Shown one piece after another: positions 55,452-64,000 of a stretch of 64,000 bases of DNA (positions within the stretch are counted from its first letter, which is position 1; every line of letters starts with the position of its first letter). The notes under the pieces were generated by a model that was not told where the DNA came from, searched no databases, and worked only from the letters and a program-made list of their open reading frames with translations. The translations under genes were made by a program, and so were the position numbers. This DNA comes from Turbatrix aceti (taxonomy: Eukaryota > Nematoda > Chromadorea > Rhabditida > Panagrolaimidae), in the NCBI GenBank assembly GCA_963969345.1, contig OZ017766.1, positions 4,588,001 to 4,652,000 of the forward strand, in the 5' to 3' direction.

Positions 55452-57835
55452 TCAATCTCTTTCGTCGATGTCGTTGTCGGCATTTTCGTTGGGTAGCTTC
55501 TTGATCGACGTGCTCAGAGGAATGGTAATCGTTTCGTCGACCAATTCGCTTTCCAAATATGGCGCCGCAGTGTCCAAACCATCTGAAAAATGCGATTTCC
55601 AAGTAAAAACGTTTCTAGCATTAAAAAAGCAAAAATCTTACTTCTGAGAGCCACGCGCTCGTTGCGATCTTCTTCCCAGCGCGCCTTGGCGGCCTGTCGG
55701 ACGACCTCGAATTCCTCCATAATCTTGCGCCGCTTCTCGATGAGTTCCTTGGACGCCTTCTGTTGCTCCTTGCGATCCTCTTCCTCGAATTTGGAAGCGT
55801 AGTTTTTGATGTTGCGACGGATATCGCGAGTCTTCTCGTCAGACAGCGCGACGTAGGGTCGGGGTCGCCACTTGAAGCGCGTCAGGCCATCAAACGTCGC
55901 CTTGAACAACTCACGTCCTTGGAACGAGTAAATGCGATAACCGCTTTCGAAGCGTGCCGTGCCGACAGACGCGGTCACAAAGTACCTGCCAGTCGGATCC
56001 CATTCGCCGTAGTTCATCGAGGGGTGCTCGATGACGCGGGAACGCACAGCCTCGGCACCGCTCGCGTCAATGAACATGGCCTGGCCGATGGAAGAGTTGT
56101 TCGAGTACGCGACCAGCCAGCTGCCCTGGGGAGCCCATTTCAGGTGCAAAAGTTGAACGCCGGATTCGATCTTGGAAATGAGGAGCGGAACTGGCTTGTC
56201 GGGATCGACTTTGTAGACGAGTGGGGTCACCTTGTTTCCACTACCGACGAGAACGGCGAATTTGTCGCCTCGAGGCTCCCAGGCAAAGCTGATGAGCTGC
56301 TCGGGAAGCTGGAAGGTCTGCACAGAAATGTCCTTGCCCGTGCAGTCAAAGACCTCCAGGTGATAGGTTTGGCCCTAAAAAAAATCTTTCAAATATCTTC
56401 AAAATCGTAAAAAAACCCACAGAAAGCTTGATCTCGTTATCCTTGATTTTGCGTGAAGAGTACCGCTCGGTTTTGGCGGCAAAATAATCGCCATTCTTCT
56501 GCCAGTAAAGAGCAGCGGCAGAAACAGAGAAAACACGCTGCGCTCGAATCCTTTCCTTTGAGGGGTACGCGATGACGCCGATTTCAGCAGGAGCGTGGGA
56601 ATCGAGTCTCTCCTCGCAGTAGTAAGCAATCGTGTTGTTCGTGGGATTCCATTCAAAAGTCACGAGTCCTTGCAGACTGATGCGGTTGTCTACGGTGAAA
56701 GTCTCCGTGTTGAAGACGCTGATGGCATCCGTGCCAGGACGGCAGAAAGCAAAGAATTTCTCGTCGTGAGACCACTTGATGAAGGGCCACTCGGCGGTGC
56801 CATCCGAAGCGGTATGGGGAAATTCTTTTTTAAGCTCACCGGTAAAAGTGTTCGAAATTCTGATCAGGCTGTCGTAGGGTTGGCCAAGATGATCGGCACG
56901 AGCGAGAGTGACGATGTACCTGGAAAAGAAATGAAAAATAACAAAAATCAAACAAATTCGAAAACTCACGTTTCCTGGGGAGAAAATTCGATATAAACAA
57001 CTCCCGGATGATGAATTCGTTCAACGCGCTCAAATTTGACACCGGCCCACAAACAGACGCCTTGGGAATGGGTCGTGGCCAGGTAAGTACCGGATGGCGA
57101 CCATTTGAAGACGAATTCCGTCCAGTTTGAACGGTTTCCGTACTCCTCAAGCAACTCTGCGCTCTGGCCCTTCGGACACCAGAACACAGACAGCTGAATG
57201 TCGCCATGATGCCCGGTTTGGATGGCAAACTGATCGTTGGCCTTGGGATTTTGCAGCCACCACCAGAGATCTCCCTAAAAAATATAAAAACAAAATACGT
57301 ATATTTCCACAAAAAAAGACTCACAGCACCGACGTATTCTTTCGCGACAGGAGGCTTCCAGTCTTTCTCGGGAGGCTTCAGGGAGCCCATTTCGGAGAGA
57401 ATGTAGGCAGAAAGCAAGTGGCTCTTGTCGAGCGGAAGATTGTCGATGACTTTGAACGCCTCATTGGCAATTTCCGCTGATTCGTACTCGACAAAGCAGT
57501 ATCCCTTCGTTTTGCCGCTATCATCGACGGGGTAAAAGGTAGAGACGACTTGGAAATCCTTGATGGCAAAGAGCTTTTGCAGGACCGTTTTGAGCTTTTC
57601 AATGCGTTCTGGGCCAACGATGGGAATGCCCCAGACGATCAGACAGTGAGCGTCAAAGTCCTTGTCGGATGGTCTGACCAGATTCGTTCCAGCCAAGATT
57701 TCTAAAACAATTTGAGGTTTTATAAAAACGAAAAAGCCGGCAGCAAACAAACAAACCTTCATCGGTGATGTTATCGACGTAATCCGGAGGATCGGCGAAG
57801 CTTGGTGGCTCCGGGAGTGGAGCAAGGACAGACAT
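55452..57835 (-). CDS. eif-3.B: Translation initiation factor eIF3 subunit B
   Basis: Six exons: 57835-57757, 57701-57325, 57274-56970, 56919-56421, 56374-55643 minus its last base (ends 55642), 55582-55452; 707 aa. Residues about 45-120 are the RRM (HCLIVWGIPIVG.., KGYCFVEYES). The middle is the eIF3b beta-propeller with WSPSGTYLATTHSQGVCLW, FIKWSHDEKFFAFCR, HLKWAPQGSWLVAYSNNS and EWDPTGRYFVTASV. The end is a charged helix (EEEDRKEQQKASKELIEKRR) used to bind other eIF3 subunits, then an acidic tail. eIF3b is a core scaffold of the 43S complex. Length is close to that of other nematode orthologues. Confidence 0.96.
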
Positions 57836-58135
57836 TCTTTCTGGCGCGGTTAAGCAATAATCGTCAGAATATGTCTGTTACCAAAGGGGAGATAAACAAC
57901 AGATAACACTGCGTAAAAACAAAGACGCGTCCGCGAACAGCGAGTAAGCAGCGAGAAACGAGTAAGAAACGCGTTTTCCGTACAGTAAAAGCGTGCAAAC
58001 CTGAATTCGCGACGAGACAACCGCGTGCGCTTTTCAACAAGGAATACTAAACTGAAAAAATCCGTGAAAACAAGCTTTTATGACAATTTGGAAGCTTTTT
58101 CCTCCTTTTTTCTTTTTTGCATGCATTTATTTTTT

Positions 58136-58610
58136 TTACGAAAAAGACGTGGATTTGGCAGCAACGTGTTCCTGCAGTTTGTGGCCCCAGTAGCAGTCGT
58201 AGTCCACCGGGTTGCCGGCGGAGTCAAAGAGGAGTCTGCCAAAAAGCAGTTTTCCGCATCGCGTGCACGTCAGACACGTCGCATGCCAGACGCGTTCGGA
58301 GGCGGTTACGCCGTTCTGCACGATGCCTTCATTGCACTCTGGAAACAGTTTACATAGGATTTTGGCATCTGAAGTTCAGTGAAGTCATGAACTCACTGGC
58401 GCATTTGGGAGCGAGCTTGGTCGAGAAGCAGGGAATGCAAACGACCACCTCGGCTTCCGACACGTGAAAGGCGTCATCTGCGGCGAGCGTCTGGTGACAG
58501 AGATGGCATCTGAAGTGCCTGAGATGGAAGAGGTGCCGTCCAGCGAAAACGGCAGCCTCGTCGCCGACGGGTTTATGGCAGTCGTGACACGAGGATTTTG
58601 ACGACGTCAT
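58136..58610 (-). CDS. Small two-LIM-domain protein
   Basis: Two exons, 58610-58397 and 58338-58136, give 138 aa. The first LIM domain starts CHDCHKPVG and has FHLRHFRCHLC and VVCIPCF zinc ligands. The second starts KCAKCNEGIV across the exon junction, then VWHATCLTCTRC and DYDCYWGH. Each LIM folds two zinc fingers for protein binding. No other domain is present, so it is a LIM-only adaptor of the type found in muscle attachment sites or nuclei; exact orthology is not clear. The AAG codon before the second Cys pair is completed by splicing. It lies 195 bases after the chtl-1 stop and 300 bases before eIF3b, on the same strand. Confidence 0.88.
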
Positions 58611-58805
58611 TTTGGGGCTTTTGTTGGTTGTTTGATGCGATTGCTGGATTTTCTGTTGTTTAGGTTATTCAAATTGATGTATTTGCACCTTTTTTTTATT
58701 CTTGTCCACGGGTTCAACTTAGTTAGATACAGGTTTACAGGGTTGGCACAGTTAATACAGGTGATGGCACAGGGTTGGTTAACAATAGGACACCCGGTAG
58801 GTCAG

Positions 58806-61705
58806 TCAGTAGCGCCGCTGCTGTCTGACTTCGGAAAGCTCGAGGTCGCGGGATCCAGGCGCGCTGTCCTGGCGATGCCTTCGCTCCCGCTTGACGGACT
58901 GGTTGAGGAAGTCTCGAAACTCGTAGTTGGAGAACTCCTGCACCCCGTGCGACCGGCTGACCATCGCGCTGTCCTCGGCGTAGCAGAGAAAGAGGGTATC
59001 GACGATCATCTCGTAGACCGAGATGAAGCAGTTCGCCACGCCGTAGGCCACGACCGCGCAGACCGCCGTAGGGGCGTAGAAGAAGGCGATGTCGTCGTTG
59101 GCGTAGAACGTGGCGCCTGCGTAGGTTGCCATGACGAACGCGACCATGGCTTTGGCGAGAAAGAGGACGAGGTCGCCGATCGAGTTGATCGCGGCGACGT
59201 CGACCGCGTTGCTCATGAGCGTGTTCATCGCCTGAAAAGGAAAAAATGTGATTATAGGCGCTCATAACTCTGCCGGCCCTTAAATTACCAAAATTGTAAA
59301 ATCGTGGAAACTCACAATGTTGGCCGAAACGCAAAAACTAGAGCCGTTGATCGCGATGACAGTGTACGCGTTGTGGTGCAGGTAGGTGAGTGCCTTCTCC
59401 ACACAAATCAGGATCCCAGCGAGAGCCCCGTAGATGGATTTGATCAGGCAGCTATCGGAGCCCCGGAGCATCGCGATAGAAGACAACAACAGCCATCGCG
59501 GAAACTTGACAGCAGCGATGACGAGCGACCCGAAAGCGATAGAGCCCAGGTGATACCTGCAGAGCACGAAGAGCGCGTGGAGACATGGATTGCCGAGAGG
59601 CGCCCGCCGTTCGTTGCCAAAGTACCAGCACGCAACAGCGACCGCGACGATCATGCGCTGGGCGGCAAAGATAAATTCCGTCATCCAGACAAAACCGAAG
59701 GCATGCACCCAGAGAAGGTTTCGCAGGAGCGGTGTGAGCTCAAACCTGATAACGGGCACTTCGTGCTGCTGAGAGGGCTTCGGATCGATCGTTCTGAGCG
59801 GCGTGAGAGTCGCCGGCGCCGCCGTGTAGAGCAGCGAAGCGATCCACGCCCAGAGCACGAGGTAGCCAAGCAGGACGGCACTCGTCGCCAGCGGCTGCAG
59901 CAGCAGACACGGCATCTTCTGTACCGCTTTTCCCGCTTCTTGGAAGAGGTTTACGACCAGGGAACCGCGGCTCCAGAGACATCGGATGCTCATGATCAGC
60001 AGGCACTGAAAACGCGTGCCGTAACAAAAATTTGCGAAACGTTAGAAACGATCCCAGACCCCAACTCACAGCGAGGACAGTAGTAATACACGCAATGCCC
60101 AGGTAGATCCGCGCATCTATGACATCACTGGTCTTGTCGCTCTGCGCGGAGGCGAGAAACCCAGAAATATTAGTAATTAGGCTGGAATCGAAGCTCCGGG
60201 TGCCCGCAGCGTGGTGGTACCACAGAAACCAGCAGAGACCAACAATTGTGCTGGCCATGAGGACGACGAGCAGGAAGATAAAGTAAACTACCGCAGCCGC
60301 GACGTAGCGTATGAGAAAGACCGTAACCAGCGAAACAACGACCGAAGCAGCGCTGATACGGACAATGTCCCTCCAGACGAGCAGGATGTCGTTCAGCACC
60401 CGTCGAACCAGGTCAAAGTCCTTCACGTATCCGATGAGATTCTGCGCGGCGTCCGAAGCGATGGCAAAGACGTCTGTCGGCACGCACCGGTTCAGCAGGG
60501 GTCGGCTGAAGTAAAATACTTGCAGAATGTCGGCATTGGCATATTTTGCACGCTAAACAACCCACCTCTGGTAGACGGGGAGCACGGGACAGCTGCCGGT
60601 GTTGGCGACGTCGTTGGACGACAGCGAGTCAAAGTCATCGAAGTGGTACGTGCAGAGGTTTCCTCGCCCGCGTTTGCCGAACTCGACGAGGTCCTTGAGC
60701 TCCAGCAGCGTCTCGCCGGGACATCGATTGACGCAGATCCACGCTGTCTGGAACGCGTGCCGGACGTCCAGTGGGAACAGGTATCTGAAACATCCGGGTT
60801 GGCACAAAAACGAAGGCAATCAAGAAAGTCAAAAAAAGTTCGGTTTGTCTCTGTGATACAAAAAATTGGCTGCAAATAGTGAAAGAACGCTTCGAAGTGG
60901 CCAATCTCGTCTGACGATACTAATTTTAGTTTTACTTTGAATTTCGTGAACTCTGCAGACCGATTTTTTGTTCATGAACGAACATGAACGTTTCACAAAG
61001 ACGAACGAACATGAACAACTTTTTTCACGTTGGCGAACGAACATCGAACATTCTTTTTTTACTTTTTAGGCCAAATTTTGTTTATTCAGGCAGAAATATG
61101 TAATCTGCTTCCTACAATAAGCTGAGCGGTTTTTTTTGTCGTTATTTATCAAAAAACAGTGTTTTTGACTTCATTTCTTTAAATATGCCCAATATTTGTG
61201 TTGAAAAAATTTAGAATTCATTGCCACCCATTTTTGCAGTAAACCCCAAAAACAACAAACCTGCGATTGATCATGTTCTCCCCGGAGAGAAAAACATGCT
61301 GCTTGGTGCCATTGGCGCCGATGAGGTTCAACGGCTTGTTGGAGCGTCCGCACGTGTTGCCGAAAGAATCAACACCGTAGAGGATCTTGTACAGGTCTCC
61401 CTTGCTGTGACCGTACAACCCGAGTCCCGCCTGAACAAATTTTTCCCTTTTGCTCGAAAAAAACCCGGAAAACCCACCGTGACAGCTACAAACGCGAGAA
61501 AAAGGAGGAAAGCAGGGATATCGGTGCATTGGCGCTTTTTCCACTGAAAAAAAAAACAAAGAGCACGTGCTGTTGGTGCTGCGCGAGGCAAGGCAATGAA
61601 ACTCACGGAATTGGACGATTTTGACGAAGACGCAGAGGCGCTGCTCGGATCGATTTCATTGCCACCGTTGGGAGAAGACGCAAAGCAGCAGCAGAAGCAA
61701 CACAT
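58806..61705 (-). CDS. chtl-1: Choline transporter-like protein (SLC44/CTL family)
   Basis: Seven exons: 61705-61607, 61543-61478, 61430-61261, 60784-60566, 60505-60070, 60005-59316, 59231-58806; 701 aa. The first membrane helix is FLLFLAFVAVT at about 44-55, followed by a large extracellular loop whose start DLYKILYGVDSFGNTCG is diagnostic for the family. About nine more helices follow in the C-terminal half (for example SAASVVVSLVTVFLIRYVA and ALLLHALFV-type segments), with the loop sequence GSIAFGSLVIAAVKFPRWLL typical of CTL proteins. The C-terminal 30 residues are cytoplasmic and basic. CTL proteins carry choline or ethanolamine. A cysteine cluster (CCFCCCF) follows the first Met and could be palmitoylated. 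Intron 3 holds a dispersed repeat. Confidence 0.94.
60945..61215. repeat. Dispersed repeat (second subfamily), chtl-1 intron 3
   Basis: Contains CATGAACGAACATGAACG palindromes, then CGAACGAACATCGAACATTC, TAGGCCAAATTTTGTTTATT, CAGGCAGAAATATG and TTTTTTGTCGTTATTTATC. The order and most bases equal those at 15297-15440. Confidence 0.7.
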
Positions 61706-62204
61706 CTCGTCGTCGACGGTGACGGCGATGGCGAGATGGCCAGGCAATTCAATTGATCGCGAGGTCGCCACAAAAATGCGGCGGCGGTTGCGGTTTCGAG
61801 GCCGTGTGCACTCCCCCTTCGCCGCCAGGGGAAGGGCTATCGATCGTGGGGGAGGGAGCTCCGCGCTCTGTTTCACCCCTGTACAGCAGCACAGGCACCA
61901 TTTCCTATCCCCCAGACATTCATCCCCCCGTGCTATGGCATGCGGCGCTGCAGAGATGACGACGGCTCTGGCTGCACCTTTCCGGATGCTTTGTTTTTAT
62001 TTTTTGTCGATTCACAGAGTCCGCGTGGCTTCCCGGCTCTCTCCTCCGTGTAAAAACAAAATAAAATCGTCAGCTGAGCCTATGATCTGTGGAAATCAGT
62101 TCTCACTGCCGAGAAGCTCGGTTGCGGCTAAGACAGAAATCTCACGAAACTTTATGAAACTGTACAAAAAATTGAAATAGCAGCACAAAAAACAGTAGAA
62201 AAAA
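61706..62204. other. Gap between chtl-1 start and FAM32A-like end
   Basis: 499 bases with no supported gene on either strand: the chtl-1 promoter or outron next to 61706 and the 3'UTR of the FAM32A-like gene next to 62204. A CCCCCTT/GGGGGAGG complementary pair occurs at 61812-61856. Confidence 0.45.
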
Positions 62205-62513
62205 TTACTTTGTCCAGGAAACCTTGGGAATGTCGTTGAACTCGGTGAGACTTTCCATCTCCTTGTTGAATCGCTCGACGCGTTCTCGATGCGAGACGGC
62301 AGCCTTGGCCTTGAGACGCTCGTAGGCAGTCTCGCGTTTTCGCTTCTCGAAGGCGAGTTCCGCCGCGGTCTTCGTCACCTTCTTCTCCGTGGCATCCTTC
62401 TTGATCGAGATGTCAATTTCTTTGGGCTCCACTTTCTTCTTCTTGAACACGGATCCCTTCTTCACCTTCAGACTGCCGCGAATCACGACTTCGTCCTTCA
62501 GTGATGCCGACAT
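62205..62513 (-). CDS. FAM32A-like nuclear protein
   Basis: Single coding exon, 102 aa from the ATG at 62513. The protein is lysine-rich and ends with the FAM32A signature: TAAELAFEKRKRETAYERL, then HRERVERFNKEMESLTEFND and the C-terminal IPKVSWTK. FAM32A enters the active site region of the spliceosome as a C-stage splicing factor in human structures. The N-terminal part (VIRGSLKVKKGSVFKKKK) fits the family start. A TTTTTTAG acceptor lies 22 bases upstream of the ATG, so a 5'UTR intron or trans-splice is likely. An ATG at 62555 in the same frame precedes this acceptor and is not used in this model. Confidence 0.92.
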   Translation of the reverse strand: MSASLKDEVVIRGSLKVKKGSVFKKKKVEPKEIDISIKKDATEKKVTKTAAELAFEKRKRETAYERLKAKAAVSHRERVERFNKEMESLTEFNDIPKVSWTK

Positions 62514-62854
62514 GGCGCGCGTTGACTCGTTCTGCCTAAAAAATAAATGAGTCACGTTCGGGTGATATCAACAGAAAGGCTGAAACAATCAAAATAACGA
62601 AACGCGGGATAATAAAACAAGGAAAAATAAAGAAAGATCGTCATACTCGAAAAATTGAACGTTGATGGAAAACAAAGCATTTTGGGGGCAACTTTGTGCG
62701 TGCGTAGTGTTCTCTGTTCACAGTTGCGCGAACAAAAGGTTCAAAAAGAATTTTAGCAGAGCGTCGTGCGCGGAGCGATGTCAGGCAATAAAATTTACTT
62801 AGATTCCAATTTCAAACAAACAAACAAACAAACAAACATGCTCAAAAGTCAAAT

Positions 62855-63992
62855 TCAAAGCAATTTCGTGATTCTTTGGTTGATTTTTCCTTTGACAGAT
62901 CCTCCGAGGCTCTGGGCATCGATCTTGCTTCGCTTTGCCTGATTGAAGGTAGCCACGACCACCGGATTTTCCCGGCTCAACATCGACCGCTGACCTGGAT
63001 CCTGAGGCGTTGGCAGTCCACCAGATTTCGTAGTCCTCGGCTTGTTCGGTGATCTGACGACGCTGACAGAGTTGTTGACGGTTATAACTTCTTGGGTAAA
63101 ATTCAAGAGCTGGGAGTCGCGCGCTTCGCGGGGCTCATCGTTGATTGGGAAGAGCTCACTCGACCTTTTTGAAGCTCGTTTCTCGGGCGGAAGCATCAGT
63201 CGGGTTGTTTGCTTCTTCGTCGACGTCTGATCTTTGTGAGAACTAAAAAAAGCAGTTCAACAACAGCAACCGAAGAACAGAAAACACTTACTTTTGCCCA
63301 GCAGAATCCGTCAGCCGACCCGAAGCTCTTCCGCTCTTGGCTTGCACGTCGTTGAACAAACTGCTGAGAGATTGATTAACCGAAGCGTTCGGATCTGCGG
63401 AAGACGAAGCGCTGCCACTGGAGATTCCTCTGGCCTGCTGCGATCCTGTCTTCGTCCCGAATTCCGGCGGAAGCTGCAGGAACGATTCAGATATGCAGAT
63501 ATCTTCGGTCGGGATGTGGTTTCTGAAAAAAAACAGTATTTTGAAGAACACAAAAAAGGAAAAGCAAAACTTACAATTTTTTGGTCAACAGGCTCTCCAG
63601 ATGACGAATTCGTTCTCGTAGATCGGTGTTCTGTTCCTTTGTTGCCTCATATTTCCTGAAAAAAATAATGAAAGATACTAAATACATAAAAACTAACAGA
63701 TCGTATAAATTTTTTTCGATAAAAAACAACATTTAGGCCTATCACAAACAACAAAAACCATAACTTACTTTATCTCCTGACGAAATTCCTCTTGCTGGCT
63801 CTGCAATTCGCCATTGTGTTGTTGGGTGTAGAAAAGAGTGGATTGCTGAAAACAAGCTCTAAAAAAGTTAACAAAAAGCAAAGGTAAAAAACTAACTGTT
63901 TTCCGCAGGCTGACAGCCAGCGAAGCATTCTGCTTCTTTTGGAATTCACTCGCTCGAGTGATGAGCTTCTGCCAGTGACTGAGCTCTGTCAT
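62855..63992 (-). CDS. Coiled-coil protein, possibly 5'-truncated by the window end
   Basis: Five exons: 63992-63897, 63845-63769, 63655-63575, 63522-63292, 63242-62855; 290 aa as modelled. The first ~90 residues are helical and coiled-coil-like (ELQSQQEEFRQEIK, DLRERIRHLESLL). The rest is Ser/Arg/Lys-rich and probably disordered, with SPNKPRTTKSG and a terminal KGKINQRITKLL. The first Met is eight bases from the window edge and the frame is open beyond it, so more N-terminal exons are possible. Coiled coil followed by a Ser-rich tail is the layout of RNF212/ZHP meiotic SUMO/ubiquitin ligases, but no RING is visible here, so I do not assign it. Confidence 0.6.
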
Positions 63993-64000
63993 TGGTGATT

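Noticed and set aside
58632..60083. Plus-strand frames of 211 and 259 residues opposite chtl-1
   Set aside because: Antisense shadows of membrane-protein exons; rich in Arg/Glu/Asp with no domain.
62820..62838. CAAA tandem (AAACAAACAAACAAACAAAC) as a special element
   Set aside because: Plain simple repeat in the 3'UTR of the coiled-coil gene; no further structure.
1..64000. CRISPR arrays, bacterial insertion sequences, rRNA or clear tRNA genes
   Set aside because: None seen. The scattered GTTCGA-type boxes belong to the palindromic repeat family, with no cloverleaf around them.

Overview
The window is nuclear DNA from an animal, almost certainly a nematode. The genes have short introns (many 40-60 nt, others enlarged by repeats) bounded by GTRAGT-like donors and TTTTCAG acceptors. 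Nematode-enriched families are present: two DB-module secreted proteins, a Patched-related protein, an ShKT-peroxidase and a Ly6-like GPI protein. Several start codons sit immediately behind a 3' splice acceptor with no visible upstream donor, as expected for spliced-leader trans-splicing. Exon structures given below were rebuilt by hand and checked for phase, so that each spliced CDS length divides by three (one gene, the Kv channel, needs a frameshift). No RNA evidence was available.

Layout. 1-1171 is AT-rich non-coding DNA with a palindromic micro-repeat. 1172-5300 (+): ShKT heme peroxidase, then a tandem pair of DB-module genes. 5496-10419 (-): a tight same-strand cluster, Mediator subunit mdt-15, then a GST-kappa-like gene, then a short membrane-anchored protein with a P450-like N-terminus. 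11245-15200: MMACHC (cblc-1, +) and FAD synthase (flad-1, -), convergent. 15937-19008 (-): ufd-3/PLAA with a duplicated PFU-like module. 19420-22472 (+): fatty-acid-binding protein, a POLE4-like histone-fold protein and an unrecognised coiled-coil protein. 22691-23985 (-): a secreted peptide containing two consecutive defensin-like six-cysteine modules. 27385-36543 (+): Patched-related protein and topoisomerase II. 37790-38833 (+): intronless type II membrane protein, glycosyltransferase-like. 38980-44038 (-): sphingolipid delta-4 desaturase and a Shaker-type Kv channel. 44039-50257 has no gene I can support. 50258-52157 (+): Ly6-like protein and an ASCL-type bHLH factor. 52164-63992 (-): cysteine-rich secreted protein, eIF3b, a two-LIM protein, a choline-transporter-like protein, a FAM32A homologue and a coiled-coil protein that may continue past the window end.

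Most genes are housekeeping genes with unrelated jobs. Two local associations may matter. The mdt-15/GST/P450-like cluster has operon-like spacing, and in C. elegans MDT-15 is a coregulator of lipid and detoxification genes. The convergent pair cblc-1 and flad-1 links a flavin-using B12-processing enzyme with the enzyme that makes FAD. Repeats are a major theme: a family built around palindromes such as TTCGTTCGCGAACGAA occupies introns and intergenic gaps at nine or more places, and there are two ~350 bp fold-back elements and a ~480 bp MITE-like element. The strongest candidate novelty is the double defensin-like peptide gene.
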